A stretch of DNA of 64,000 nt from Alkaliphilus metalliredigens QYMF (GCF_000016985.1 NC_009633.1:1798001-1862000), one strand, 5' to 3'. Shown: positions 19,319 through 29,314, counted from the stretch's first letter. Notes: generated by a model from the sequence alone, not told the origin. Made by a program: numbers and translations.

Positions 19319-20296
19319 ATGAAAAAAATAGGTGGAATTGTAATGCTCGGTATCATGATTTTTATGATGTCTATGTTTTTACCATCTCTTGTGACCTTAG
19401 GACAAGGATTTCTTCCAAATGTTCCTGTTAATGATGGGATGGAAGACGTGGCAGTTGATGGAGAAAATCAAAACGAAGTTATTGACAGTGAGGGTTTGGA
19501 TTTAGAAGACACAGGATCTGATGTTGAATCAGAAAATGAGGAACAAATGGATTCAACAGTAGAGGAGATTGAGTTGGAAACCTCTCAAAAAAGCGATGAA
19601 GTCAAGACGGTCTATCCTAATAATGGCCATAAAAAGGTTTTTCTAACATTTGATGATGGGCCGACTCCTTTGACCCCTAGGGTGCTAGACATACTGAAAG
19701 AAGAGAATGTTCCTGCTACATTTTTTATCATTGGCCGATTATTAGAGAAGTATCCACAATATACCATAAGAGCCTATGAAGAAGGACATGGTATACTGCC
19801 ACACTCCTATTCACATGATTATTCAATTTATAGTACTTTTGAGACATTCTATGACGATTTTTACAAGGCGGAACAAAAGGTAAAAGAAACATTAGGGTAT
19901 GAGCCACCACCAATTTTTAGATTCCCAGGAGGTTCCTCTAACCATAGTTCCTTTGACTATGGTGGCAAGCAATTTATGCCTAAACTAACAGAAGACATTA
20001 AAGAAAAAGGATATTACTATGTAGATTGGAATGCTTCATCGGGAGATGCAGGACCTGACTATGATAATCCTGATCAGATGCTGAAAAACGTACTGGAGGG
20101 TGCAGCTGGAAAGGACTTCGTTGTGGTATTATTTCACGATGTGACACGTAATGAAAAAATGCTTGAAATGCTGCCAAAATTAATTGAAACTTTAAAGAAG
20201 GATGGCTATACATTTAGGAGCTTCAGAGATATCACAGAGGAAGAACTAGACAAAATGGTTCAATTGAAGCTAGCGAATAAACCAATTATACGATAA
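19319..20296 (+). CDS. Polysaccharide (peptidoglycan) deacetylase, NodB domain, secreted
   Basis: A 325-residue protein. An N-terminal signal/anchor helix (residues about 4-28) is followed by an acidic linker (about 35-95) rich in Asp/Glu, then a NodB domain. The NodB motifs are TFDDGPTP (motif 1), HSYSHD (motif 2, zinc His) and RFPGGSSN (motif 3). The enzyme should remove acetyl groups from N-acetylglucosamine or N-acetylmuramic acid of cell-wall glycan outside the membrane. GAGAGGAGAA precedes the ATG. It is followed 60 bp later by mutS2; co-transcription is possible but the functions are unrelated. Confidence 0.9.
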   Translation: MKKIGGIVMLGIMIFMMSMFLPSLVTLGQGFLPNVPVNDGMEDVAVDGENQNEVIDSEGLDLEDTGSDVESENEEQMDSTVEEIELETSQKSDEVKTVYPNNGHKKVFLTFDDGPTPLTPRVLDILKEENVPATFFIIGRLLEKYPQYTIRAYEEGHGILPHSYSHDYSIYSTFETFYDDFYKAEQKVKETLGYEPPPIFRFPGGSSNHSSFDYGGKQFMPKLTEDIKEKGYYYVDWNASSGDAGPDYDNPDQMLKNVLEGAAGKDFVVVLFHDVTRNEKMLEMLPKLIETLKKDGYTFRSFRDITEEELDKMVQLKLANKPIIR

Positions 20297-20356
20297 AATA
20301 GTAAAGATGAAAATGAAAGCGACTGAAATAGCTTAGAAATATACGAGGTGAAAAAA

Positions 20357-22726
20357 ATGAATGAGAAAAGCATACGCGTTTTAGAGTACGGAAAAATGAT
20401 TGATAGACTTGAGGAGCGGTGTCTCTCTGCTATGGCAAAGGAGAAAGCCCGAGAATTGAGACCAATACAAAGCTTTGGAGAGATTACTCAGTTGCAAAGT
20501 GAAACAAGTGAGGCCCAAAGCATCTTGATTCAAAGAGGAAATATTCCCCTAGGTGGCATCCACGACATTAAACAATACTTAAGAAAAACAGAAATTGGGT
20601 CCTACTTAGACCCTAAGGAACTTCTGTTAGTTAAAGATACTTTGCGGACTGCCAGAAACTTGAAGTCGTTCTTTAAAGAGGGTGATGATCAAACAAAACA
20701 TCCCATTGTTTCAGGGTTGATTCAGGGCCTGCAAAGCTTTAGAGCGATTGAAGATCGGATTGAGATATGTATTGTGAGTGATACAGAGATTTCAGACCAT
20801 GCAAGTTCTACATTAAAAAATATTCGTAGACAAATCAGCTCTAAAAATGATGCTGTTCGAAATAAGCTCAATGGTATTATCAATTCATCTACCACACAAA
20901 AATACCTACAAGACGCCATTATTACCATGAGACAGGACCGATATGTTGTACCAGTGAAACAAGAGCATCGAGGAAATGTGCCAGGTCTAATCCATGATCA
21001 ATCCTCCAGTGGCGCCACCTTGTTTGTAGAACCAATGGCAGTGGTCCAATTGAACAATGAATTAAGAGAGCTTAAAATAAAAGAACACATAGAAATAGAA
21101 CGAATTTTAATGGAAATTGCTGAAATGATTGCACAGTATGCTACAGAAATGAGAAACAATCAAATCATATTGACTGCCATTGATTTTGTTTTTGCCAAGG
21201 GGAAATTGTCATTGGAGATGAAGGGCGTTGAACCGCTACTCAATGTGGAAGGCAATGTACATATCAAAAATGGCAGACATCCACTATTAAATGCTGATGA
21301 AGTGGTGCCCACTAATCTGTGGATTGGAGAAACATTTCAAACCCTTGTCATCACGGGACCTAACACAGGGGGGAAAACCGTCACCCTCAAAACACTAGGG
21401 TTATTGAGCATGATGGCCCAAAGTGGATTACATGTTCCTGCGGATTATGGAACTCGTTTGGCCATCTTTGATCAAATTTTTGCTGATATTGGAGATGAGC
21501 AAAGCATCGAACAGAGTTTAAGTACCTTTTCATCCCATATGACCAATATTGTTAACATTGTAGAAGAAGTGACATCCAATTCATTGGTCCTCTTTGATGA
21601 ACTAGGAGCAGGGACAGACCCAACAGAGGGTGCCGCCTTGGGAATGGCAATTTTAAATCACTTAAGGGAAATGAATGTGACAACAGTGGCCACAACCCAT
21701 TATAGTGAACTCAAGCAATATGCCTTGACAAATGAAGGGGTGGAAAATGCTTCGGTGGAATTTGATGTCGCTACTTTGAGTCCAACCTATCGCTTGTTAA
21801 TTGGTGTACCGGGCAAATCCAATGCCTTTGAAATATCTAAAAAGCTAGGGCTTCCAGATGGGTTGGTTCAGCGGGCAAAGCGCTTCTTATCACAAGATAC
21901 GATTCACTTTGAGGACCTACTTCAAAACATTGAGAAAAACAGAAGAGAAAGTGAAATAGAAAGACAAGAGGCAAAAAGAATACGGTTAGAAGCAGAGAAG
22001 TTTGCAGAAGGATATGAAGATAGAAAGCAAAGACTAGAAGCCCAACGGGATCAAATTCTTAGGGATGCAAAAAAAGAAGCCTACCGCCTTGTAAAAGAAG
22101 CAAAAATGGATTCAGAACATATTATAAAAGGCTTAAGAGAAATGAAGTTTGAACTAGAAGCAAAAGAAATGAACAAGAAAATGGAAGATGCTAAAAATCA
22201 ACTTACGGGTAAAATGAACGACTTAAGTGATCATCACCAACAGATCTTAAATAAAAAGAATAAAAAACCACCTAAGAATTTAAAACCAGGTGATGCTGTC
22301 AGAATTTTATCCTTAAACCAGGTGGGACATGTATTAAATGAAGTAGACCCAAAAGGTGAAGTGCAGGTACAAGCTGGAATTATGAAGGTGAATATGCATA
22401 TTTCTAATCTTGAAAGAGTCAGTCCAGAAAAGGATATCCAACAGAGTGGAACTGGGAAAATCATGAAATCTAAAACAGGAGATACCAAGTCTGAAGTCGA
22501 TGTGAGGGGTAAAAACCTAGAGGAAGCCATGTTGGAAATTGATAAATATTTAGATGATAGCTACATTGTAGGCTTAACCCAGGTAACCATTATTCATGGA
22601 GTTGGAACAGGTGTATTAAAGGCTGGAATTAAACAGATGTTAAAGAAGAATAAGCATGTAAGAACCCATCGAGAAGGCGTCTATGGTGAAGGTGGCATGG
22701 GAGTCACCATTGTTGAACTAAAGTAG
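20357..22726 (+). CDS. mutS2: Endonuclease MutS2 (ribosome-rescue/recombination ATPase)
   Basis: A 789-residue MutS2. The MutS core and clamp helices occupy about 1-320. The Walker A motif is GPNTGGKTVTLKT near residue 334 and Walker B is LVLFDELGAGTDP near 410. A long coiled-coil region (about 515-630) leads to the C-terminal Smr domain (VDVRGKN and IIHGVGTGVLK, about 715-789). MutS2 lacks mismatch recognition; it has been linked to suppression of recombination and to splitting collided ribosomes via the Smr nuclease. The ATG at 20357 has a properly spaced GAGGTG; the GTG at 20348 overlaps that site. Confidence 0.95.
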   Translation: MNEKSIRVLEYGKMIDRLEERCLSAMAKEKARELRPIQSFGEITQLQSETSEAQSILIQRGNIPLGGIHDIKQYLRKTEIGSYLDPKELLLVKDTLRTARNLKSFFKEGDDQTKHPIVSGLIQGLQSFRAIEDRIEICIVSDTEISDHASSTLKNIRRQISSKNDAVRNKLNGIINSSTTQKYLQDAIITMRQDRYVVPVKQEHRGNVPGLIHDQSSSGATLFVEPMAVVQLNNELRELKIKEHIEIERILMEIAEMIAQYATEMRNNQIILTAIDFVFAKGKLSLEMKGVEPLLNVEGNVHIKNGRHPLLNADEVVPTNLWIGETFQTLVITGPNTGGKTVTLKTLGLLSMMAQSGLHVPADYGTRLAIFDQIFADIGDEQSIEQSLSTFSSHMTNIVNIVEEVTSNSLVLFDELGAGTDPTEGAALGMAILNHLREMNVTTVATTHYSELKQYALTNEGVENASVEFDVATLSPTYRLLIGVPGKSNAFEISKKLGLPDGLVQRAKRFLSQDTIHFEDLLQNIEKNRRESEIERQEAKRIRLEAEKFAEGYEDRKQRLEAQRDQILRDAKKEAYRLVKEAKMDSEHIIKGLREMKFELEAKEMNKKMEDAKNQLTGKMNDLSDHHQQILNKKNKKPPKNLKPGDAVRILSLNQVGHVLNEVDPKGEVQVQAGIMKVNMHISNLERVSPEKDIQQSGTGKIMKSKTGDTKSEVDVRGKNLEEAMLEIDKYLDDSYIVGLTQVTIIHGVGTGVLKAGIKQMLKKNKHVRTHREGVYGEGGMGVTIVELK

Positions 22727-22793
22727 GAAGTGAACTGGTTTCAGCAAATGGACATGTCTAATAATAAAATCTTCATAAAATGAGGTGAAGAGC

Positions 22794-23225
22794 ATGATTT
22801 TGGTGAGTGCTTGTCTAATTGGTGTTAACTGTCGTTATGATGGTAAACATAGTTTGGTTAAATCAATGTTAGAGGAACTAGATCCGAAGGATCTCCTGCC
22901 CATTTGTCCAGAACAGCTGGGGGGACTTTCCACTCCTCGATCACCTGCTGAAATTGTCGGAGGAGACGGCAAGGATGTACTAAAGGGCAATGCAAAGGTT
23001 ATGACAATTGACGGTAAGGATGTAACAGAAGCTTTTGTGAGAGGGGCACAGGAATCCTTAAAGATGGCAAAGTTTATGGGTGTAACCCATGCGGTGCTAA
23101 AATCCAATAGTCCTTCCTGTGGCGCTGGTGAAGTATACGATGGTTCCTTTACAGGTAAGTTAATAAAGGGAGATGGGGTCACAACGGCTCTTTTAAAGCA
23201 ACATGGGATTAAGGTGCTGACCTAA
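22794..23225 (+). CDS. DUF523 domain protein
   Basis: A 143-residue cytoplasmic DUF523 protein. The signature Cys residues are visible: VSACLIGVNCRYDG at the N-terminus, ICPEQLGGL near residue 40, and SNSPSCGAGEVYDG near 105. The family contains TudS, a [4Fe-4S] thiouracil desulfidase, and three Cys in similar places suggest an Fe-S cluster here. GAGGTG with correct spacing favours the ATG at 22794 over the GTG at 22785. A longer, related protein is at 48873. Function otherwise unknown. Confidence 0.85.
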   Translation: MILVSACLIGVNCRYDGKHSLVKSMLEELDPKDLLPICPEQLGGLSTPRSPAEIVGGDGKDVLKGNAKVMTIDGKDVTEAFVRGAQESLKMAKFMGVTHAVLKSNSPSCGAGEVYDGSFTGKLIKGDGVTTALLKQHGIKVLT

Positions 23226-23268
23226 CCTATGTTTATGTGACAGATTCTACAAAAAATGTATAAAATAA

Positions 23269-23297
23269 TTGATTAATGTCAAAATATATGGTATATT
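23269..23297 (+). promoter_or_regulatory. Promoter of argS T-box leader
   Basis: TTGATT and TATATT are separated by 17 bp, directly upstream of the T-box leader. Confidence 0.6.
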
Positions 23298-23317
23298 ATT
23301 TTTTAACAATAGTATCA

Positions 23318-23548
23318 TGGTATCGAAGATGAGGAAAGTAGAAGTAAAGCATTGGTACAGCGAGTCAGAGATGGTGGGAGTCTGACGCAAATTTACTTTG
23401 AAGCGCACCTCTGAGATTCTACCTGAAATGTGAGTAGGGTATGACGGTTTCCTCCGTTAATGGGAGTCAGAGTGGGCATTTATGTCAATCAGAGTGGTAA
23501 CACGGGAATAGACTCTCGTCTCTATTAGTATAGGGATGAGAGTTTTTT
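23318..23548 (+). promoter_or_regulatory. T-box leader of argS, specifier CGC (Arg)
   Basis: This is a tRNA-sensing leader. Stem I closes through GAGG (23331) and CCTC (23408). The specifier loop shows AGTA (23337) opposite GAA (23400) followed by G-CGC-A, placing an arginine CGC specifier at 23404-23406. The T-box sequence AGAGTGGTAACACGGG (23491-23506) contains TGGT, complementary to the ACCA end of an uncharged tRNA with discriminator A. A 13-bp terminator stem (23513-23542) with T6 follows. Uncharged tRNA-Arg should stabilise the antiterminator and allow argS expression. Confidence 0.92.
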
Positions 23549-23629
23549 GAATGGATTTATTCAATCAGTAAGTTGGGGTAAGTAGATATTAAAGATTAAA
23601 AAAATAAGAGTATAACAAGGAGGGTTCAT

Positions 23630-25330
23630 ATGAGTGATTTTAAACAAAAAGTAAGTGAATTACTGGGAACGCAAATAGAGGGTATAGGACAACGTGAACT
23701 TTTGGAAATGATAGAGGTACCACCAAATTCAGAGATGGGTGACTTCGCTTTTCCCTGTTTTAGGCTAGCAAAGACGTTTAGAAAAGCGCCACAGGTCATT
23801 GCAGAGGAGTTAGTGGCTAAGATTCAATTAACCGATGACTTTGAAAAAGTGGACAATACCGGGGGGTATTTGAACTTTTTTGTGAACCGAAATACATATG
23901 CAAAGGCTGTTATCCAAGAGGTGCTGAGCAAAGGAGATCAATATGGATCTCGTAATTTAGGAGAAGGCAAAAACATTTGTATCGATTATTCTGCTCCAAA
24001 TGTAGCAAAGCCTTTTCATGTGGGGCACTTGCGTTCCACGGTTATTGGAAATTCTCTTTATCGTATTTATGACTTCTTAGGATACAACTGTATTGGGATC
24101 AATCATTTAGGAGACTGGGGAACTCAGTTTGGAAAGGTAATTGTTGCCTATAAAAATTGGGGAGACAAAGCTGAAATTGAAAAAGAACCAATCAATACCC
24201 TATTAGCTCTGTATGTGAAGTTTCACGATGAAGCAGAAAAGAATCCAGACCTAGAAGATGAAGCCAGGGGCTGGTTTACAAAAATGGAAAAAGGTGATGA
24301 AGAAGCACTGAGTCTTTGGAAATGGTTTAGCTCTGAAACCATCAAAGAGCTGAAGAAAATCTATGCCTTGCTTGATGTTCACTTTGATCATTATAGTGGG
24401 GAAAGCTTCTATAATGATAAGATGGATGTTGTAATCGATGAATTAAACAAACAAAACCTCCTAAAAGAAAGCCAAGGGGCAAACATAGTAGACCTAGAAG
24501 AATACAACATGCCACCATGCTTAGTGCAGAAAAAGGATGGCAGCACACTCTATGCAACACGTGATATTGCGGCGGCTATTTATCGTAAAAACACCTTTAA
24601 CTTTGAAAAGTGTCTTTATGTAACGGATTATTCTCAAAACCTTCATTTTGCCCAATGGTTTAAAGTCATTGAGTTAATGGGATATGACTGGGCCAAGGAC
24701 ATCGAACACATTTCCTTTGGCCGTGTGACCCATGAAGGAAGAAGAATTCAATCAAGAAAAGGATCCGTTGTACTATTAGAAGAAGTGCTTAATGGTGCCG
24801 TTGAAAGAATCAGCGAAATCATTGAAGAAAAGAATCCTAATGTAGAAAACAAAGAGCAAGTGGCCAAGGATGTTGGAATTGGAGCCATTGTCTTTAATGA
24901 TTTAAGTAATAATCGAATCAAGGATATTTCCTTCTCCTGGGATACTGCCTTTAGCTTTGAGGGAGAGACGGGACCCTATGTACAATATACCCATGCCCGT
25001 GCATCTAGCGTATTAAGAAAAGCAGAGGTTGCCATTACAGATCACATTAACGCAGCACATTTAACAGATGATGTGACTATGAATGTCATTAAAACCATTG
25101 AACAATTCCCACAAGTTATTGTAGATGCACAACGTAAAAATGAACCATCAATCATCACACGACATATTGTGAATATCGCCCAAGCATTTAATCGCTTTTA
25201 TCACGATCATCCGATACTAGTAGAGGATGAAGAATTGAAAATGGCAAGATTAGCCGTAGTTCAAGCTGTAAAACAGGTTTTAAGTGTTGGTTTATCACTG
25301 ATCGGAATCAAAGCACCAGAAAAGATGTAG
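23630..25330 (+). CDS. argS: Arginyl-tRNA synthetase
   Basis: A 566-residue class I aminoacyl-tRNA synthetase that charges tRNA-Arg. The ArgS-specific N-terminal domain (about 1-110) is followed by the HIGH-type motif PFHVGHLRST near residue 127, the catalytic core, and a DALR anticodon-binding C-terminus; the KMSKS position reads RKGSVV. AAGGAGG precedes the ATG. It is controlled by the T-box leader upstream and ends in a terminator. Confidence 0.96.
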   Translation: MSDFKQKVSELLGTQIEGIGQRELLEMIEVPPNSEMGDFAFPCFRLAKTFRKAPQVIAEELVAKIQLTDDFEKVDNTGGYLNFFVNRNTYAKAVIQEVLSKGDQYGSRNLGEGKNICIDYSAPNVAKPFHVGHLRSTVIGNSLYRIYDFLGYNCIGINHLGDWGTQFGKVIVAYKNWGDKAEIEKEPINTLLALYVKFHDEAEKNPDLEDEARGWFTKMEKGDEEALSLWKWFSSETIKELKKIYALLDVHFDHYSGESFYNDKMDVVIDELNKQNLLKESQGANIVDLEEYNMPPCLVQKKDGSTLYATRDIAAAIYRKNTFNFEKCLYVTDYSQNLHFAQWFKVIELMGYDWAKDIEHISFGRVTHEGRRIQSRKGSVVLLEEVLNGAVERISEIIEEKNPNVENKEQVAKDVGIGAIVFNDLSNNRIKDISFSWDTAFSFEGETGPYVQYTHARASSVLRKAEVAITDHINAAHLTDDVTMNVIKTIEQFPQVIVDAQRKNEPSIITRHIVNIAQAFNRFYHDHPILVEDEELKMARLAVVQAVKQVLSVGLSLIGIKAPEKM

Positions 25331-25358
25331 GCTTTGAAGAATATCACAGTAAATATAG

Positions 25359-25394
25359 GGAAAATACAGGAAATAGGCTGTGTTTTCCTTTTTA
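25359..25394 (+). terminator. Terminator after argS
   Basis: GGAAAATACAG pairs with CTGTGTTTTCC (one G-T pair), followed by a T-rich tail. Confidence 0.85.
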
Positions 25395-25448
25395 TTTGTT
25401 AACATTTGTCAATATTTAAAGGTTTTCATACAGATAAGAAGAATTATG

Positions 25449-25487
25449 ATACTTGGGAAACTTCAGGAAACTGAAGCGCAAGGGTAT
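25449..25487 (+). promoter_or_regulatory. GAAA-tetraloop leader hairpin upstream of chemoreceptor fusion gene
   Basis: A perfect 6-bp stem CTTCAG-GAAA-CTGAAG is flanked by GGGAAA and CGCAAGGG, with an outer ATAC/GTAT pairing. It recalls part of the c-di-GMP-I riboswitch fold (AAAC, GNRA loop, CGCAA), but the second helix of that riboswitch is not visible. It is listed as a structured leader of unknown function. Confidence 0.3.
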
Positions 25488-25519
25488 TTTTAAGAATCTA
25501 TGTTAAGTGGAGGGTGTAT

Positions 25520-28012
25520 ATGATATTCTTTAAAAACAAAAATCAAACACAAGAGACAATGGAACCAAGGGAAAACAAGCAAGAAAAACGTGAAGAGCTT
25601 CAGAAAAAAGAGACAATGAAAAAGATAAAGGGTCAAAGTGAACGACAACAGCAGGCAAATGATCGCGTGAGTACTGGTGTAGAACAAGTAGAAAACACAA
25701 TGGTCCAGATGCTTGACATTATTAAAGAAATTGCTGAGGAAGCAGAAAAGCAGTCTTTTTACTTAGAGAAATCAATTGAAATTGTAAATGAATCAGCAGC
25801 TTTTTCTCAACAGGTGGCAGTGAGTACCAGCCAAGCGGGAGAAATATCCACCAATGCATTAGCCACTGCCCAGAAGGGGAAAAAAGCTGTAGATAGCACC
25901 ATAGAATGTATGCATACCATAAAAGACTCCGTGGACAATGTGCAAAACGTCGTCATAGAGCTGGAGAGTCGATCCAAGAAAATTGAAAATATTGTGGGTA
26001 CAATAAAGGAAATAGCAAAACAAACCAACCTATTAGCATTGAATGCAGCCATCGAAGCAGCTAGAGCTGGAGAGCATGGAAGAGGTTTTGCTGTTGTGGC
26101 AGGGGAAGTAAAAAAGCTAGCAGAAAAAAGTGCCAGCTCATCAGAAGAAATCAGTACGATTATACTGGAAATACAAGGAAAAACCATGGAATCTATCAAT
26201 GCCATGAAGGCCAGTTCACATGTTGTTGTCCAAGGGGTCGACATTGCTAAGGAAACAGAAAAAACCATTGAAGAAATTGTTTCTGCTGTGGATGTTTCCC
26301 ATACAGTGACATCGGAAATTAATGAGGCATCACATAAGCAGGCAGATAACATTGAATTTTTAATCCAAACAATAGATGATATGGAAAAGGCGGCTCATCG
26401 GGTTTTGAACTTAACTGAAACCGCCACAATGGATACACAATATCAGAAGTCATCAGTAAGATATCTAAAAAGTTTAACGCAACAGTTGAATGAGATTTCC
26501 CAAAGAGGGATTGAGACCATTGCTAATTTCACCAAGGGGATAGAGGCTGAAGCCACAAAGCTAAACTTCTTAAACATAGGAAAACCAAAGGATTTTGATC
26601 CGGCTATGGCCATTGATCTAGCCTCCATCAATGTACTGGCCAATATGCATATTGGGCTGGTCAAGTTTGGCGAAGATACGGATATCGTGCCCTCAGCCGC
26701 AAAGTCTTGGCATTTAGAAAACGATGGGGTGACTTGGAGCTTTTTATTAAAACAAGGGGTGCGCTTTCATAATGGGAAAGAGTTAAAGGCCAGACACTTT
26801 AAGAGCTCCATAGAAAGAATACTCAATCCCAAAACCTATTCCCCTAACGCATGGCTGTTTGAGATGATTGTTGGGGCTAAGGAACTCATGGGAGGGGAAC
26901 GTAACGAAGCCATAGGAATTAAAATAATGGATGACTATCGTTTATCAATTACACTAGAAAAGCCCTACCACTCTTTTATCTTGAACCTTGGACAAACAGC
27001 TTCTAGCATCGTGGATGTTGATGGAGAACAAGTTGTGGGAGCAGGACCCTATTATATTCAAAAAAGAGAAGAACACAGCTGTACATTAAAGGCATTTGAG
27101 GGTTATTATGAAGGAAAGGCCTTTGTTGATGAAGTGAAGGTGATTTATGAGGAGGCTAATAATTCTCAAGCCTTCGAAGAAAAGGAAATTGATTTGATGG
27201 GAGTCAATCATGGGGCATATCAATATATTAGAAAATTACCAGAGCACAAGGATCGGGTTTGTATTGATGAAGGATACGGTACCTATTATGTTGGATTCAA
27301 TTTAAAAAGCAACAATCCATTGGTCCAGAGCAAGAAAGTCAGACAGGCAATTAATTATTCTGTACATAAGGGTCACTTGATTGATGAGGTAACAGGAGGC
27401 TTGGCAACAGAAGCACAGGGACCCATTCCCCCCACAATCATAGACGACAGAACTTTAAAGGGATATCCCTATGATATCAATAAAGGAAAAAGCTTATTTG
27501 CTGAAACTGAATTTAAAGGACAGCAGAAGGGTCAGTTGAATTTACATTATATTCAAAGTGCTGGAGACAATACATATGAGCTCATTGCCAAATCCATTCA
27601 AAGACAATTACAGGAGATTGGAATTGATGTCAAGCTCATGCCTCAAAATAATCAAGAGTATTTGACACCACGGGGATATGAAACCTGTGACATATTTGTC
27701 TACCGATGGATCGGAGATACAGGGGATCCCGATAACTTCTTACAACCAATGTTTAATATCAACAATCCAACAGACTTTACAAGATATCATAATCCCCAGG
27801 TTGATGCGGGATTAGAGGAAGCAATGGCTATTAAAAATCCAAGTAAACGCCAAGAAAAATATTGTGAAATACAAAGGATGATCGTGGAAGATGCTCCATG
27901 GATTTTCTTATACCATATGACAAATAATTATATCTATCAACCCTATGTAAAGGGTGCTAAAATCCACCCCATTGGATTTTATCGGTTTAATCATATCTGG
28001 TTAGATCAATAA
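25520..28012 (+). CDS. Soluble chemoreceptor signalling domain fused to a family-5 solute-binding protein
   Basis: An 830-residue fusion protein. Residues about 30-345 form a methyl-accepting chemotaxis coiled coil with the conserved hairpin tip [18 protein letters not shown] and the following [20 protein letters not shown]. Residues about 350-830 form an SBP_bac_5 (OppA/DppA-like) domain: [22 protein letters not shown], then [18 protein letters not shown], and the late [18 protein letters not shown] see no signal peptide, lipobox or transmembrane segment, so the binding domain appears to be cytoplasmic and joined to the signalling coil. A role as an internal peptide or ligand sensor feeding CheA/CheW is inference. 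GTGGAGGG supports the ATG at 25520. Confidence 0.88.
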   Translation: MIFFKNKNQTQETMEPRENKQEKREELQKKETMKKIKGQSERQQQANDRVSTGVEQVENTMVQMLDIIKEIAEEAEKQSFYLEKSIEIVNESAAFSQQVAVSTSQAGEISTNALATAQKGKKAVDSTIECMHTIKDSVDNVQNVVIELESRSKKIENIVGTIKEIAKQTNLLALNAAIEAARAGEHGRGFAVVAGEVKKLAEKSASSSEEISTIILEIQGKTMESINAMKASSHVVVQGVDIAKETEKTIEEIVSAVDVSHTVTSEINEASHKQADNIEFLIQTIDDMEKAAHRVLNLTETATMDTQYQKSSVRYLKSLTQQLNEISQRGIETIANFTKGIEAEATKLNFLNIGKPKDFDPAMAIDLASINVLANMHIGLVKFGEDTDIVPSAAKSWHLENDGVTWSFLLKQGVRFHNGKELKARHFKSSIERILNPKTYSPNAWLFEMIVGAKELMGGERNEAIGIKIMDDYRLSITLEKPYHSFILNLGQTASSIVDVDGEQVVGAGPYYIQKREEHSCTLKAFEGYYEGKAFVDEVKVIYEEANNSQAFEEKEIDLMGVNHGAYQYIRKLPEHKDRVCIDEGYGTYYVGFNLKSNNPLVQSKKVRQAINYSVHKGHLIDEVTGGLATEAQGPIPPTIIDDRTLKGYPYDINKGKSLFAETEFKGQQKGQLNLHYIQSAGDNTYELIAKSIQRQLQEIGIDVKLMPQNNQEYLTPRGYETCDIFVYRWIGDTGDPDNFLQPMFNINNPTDFTRYHNPQVDAGLEEAMAIKNPSKRQEKYCEIQRMIVEDAPWIFLYHMTNNYIYQPYVKGAKIHPIGFYRFNHIWLDQ

Positions 28013-28096
28013 AGTTGATCTAACCCTAACACGTTAACCCACAGGACGCTTGATATTTTTAATCCCATTAGAATATCAAGTGCTCAAATAAAAAAA

Positions 28097-28130
28097 GCAA
28101 ACCCAATCACACTGGGTTTGTTTGCATTTG
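28097..28130 (+). terminator. Terminator after chemoreceptor fusion gene
   Basis: CAAACCCA pairs with TGGGTTTG, followed by T-rich sequence. An earlier hairpin, CTTGATATT with AATATCAAG, lies at 28049-28080. Confidence 0.75.
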
Positions 28131-28150
28131 TTTTAAGGAGGCGAAGAAGG

Positions 28151-29287
28151 ATGAACACCAGTGAAAAAATAAAGAATAGCTTTGTATCAATGGTCTACGG
28201 AGATGCACTGGGATTTTTAAATGAAAATACAGTAGGGGAAACAAATGTCCTGGAGCCCTTTGTCTTTGAATTTGACTCAAAGGTAAGGGTCAATGCATGC
28301 CCAGGGCAATGGAGTTATATTACTGAATTGAACATGATTGTGCTTAAAAGCTTAGTGGATGTAAAGGAAAAATATGCTGTTAAGGTAGATTACTCGAGAT
28401 TAATCCACGAGTTAGAGCTGTGGCAATATTATCGCCATGGATCACCAGAAAATTTCGACAAAAAGCTGAGGGCAAAAAAAAGCTACTACAACAGTGAATA
28501 TTATTGGAAAAATACAAGAGGAGATGGGTTTAGTAGAATTATACCCATTGTATTGACCAATAACAATTTCCAAGGAATTGAGGAAGAAGTGTACAAGAAC
28601 ATTATTTATATAAACAGACATCCCCAGGTCACATTAACTGGATTGTTGTTGGCCAGGGCTTTATTTTTGATGATTGAAAAGCCAGTAACCGATAGATTAG
28701 AATTGATCCAACAGCTTAAGGAATATTTAATATATCTTAAATTGACCACACTTGAAGGGTCCATACAAGGAGAACTGCCAGAAAAATATGGGATACAATT
28801 TGAAAAAGAAAAGGTTCAATATATAATGGCATTAGATAGGGTAAAGTATAGAAAATGTGAAGAACATCATGAGTGGGGAAGTCGAGATGTTTTTATTAGA
28901 AGTGTGCAAAGTCTGTGGAGTCTGATGGATGACGAGGCGATTTCTCTTGAGGGAATTCCTAAAAAAGAGCTAAAGGAATCACTTGCCATAACCTATAGTC
29001 TATGGGGAGCAATGGATGGACAAAAAAACAGGCCAGAGCTAAAGGATGAACATGTGTTAGAAAACATGGGGGACTATTTGAATAAGCTCAGAAGATACCA
29101 AGTCAGTAAGGACTATTATAGAGGCGTAAAAGAAGAAGTAGACCTATTTCAGTTGCAAAAGGGTGAAAAAGCAAAGCATCCTTTGTTGAATGCAGTGAAG
29201 GTCTTAGAGCGAAAAGAGAGTGATGCCTATGTGTTTTTGATCATGGAGACTAAATCTGGGGTTTATCATTTCTTGAAAAAAAAATAA
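28151..29287 (+). CDS. Divergent ADP-ribosylglycohydrolase-family protein
   Basis: A 378-residue protein that starts like the DraG/ADP-ribosylglycohydrolase fold: KIKNSFVSMVYGDALGF, then a GxWS element. In active enzymes that element is GxWTDDT and supplies magnesium ligands; here it reads GQWSYITELNM, so key acidic residues are missing. The helical body (RHPQVTLTGLLLARALF) fits the fold. It may be an inactive binding protein or a family member with altered chemistry. AAGGAGGCG precedes the ATG. It sits alone between two terminators. Confidence 0.6.
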   Translation: MNTSEKIKNSFVSMVYGDALGFLNENTVGETNVLEPFVFEFDSKVRVNACPGQWSYITELNMIVLKSLVDVKEKYAVKVDYSRLIHELELWQYYRHGSPENFDKKLRAKKSYYNSEYYWKNTRGDGFSRIIPIVLTNNNFQGIEEEVYKNIIYINRHPQVTLTGLLLARALFLMIEKPVTDRLELIQQLKEYLIYLKLTTLEGSIQGELPEKYGIQFEKEKVQYIMALDRVKYRKCEEHHEWGSRDVFIRSVQSLWSLMDDEAISLEGIPKKELKESLAITYSLWGAMDGQKNRPELKDEHVLENMGDYLNKLRRYQVSKDYYRGVKEEVDLFQLQKGEKAKHPLLNAVKVLERKESDAYVFLIMETKSGVYHFLKKK

Positions 29288-29310
29288 AGACAGTAGGGAT
29301 ACTGTCTTTA
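29286..29310 (+). terminator. Bidirectional terminator
   Basis: AAAGACAGTA pairs with TACTGTCTTT around GGGA, between the convergent glycohydrolase-like gene and the small minus-strand gene. Confidence 0.8.
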
Positions 29311-29314
29311 AAGC

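Noticed and set aside
25449-25487. Genuine c-di-GMP-I riboswitch
   Set aside because: Only one helix with flanking AAAC and CGCAA is present; the second conserved helix and the tetraloop receptor are not visible.
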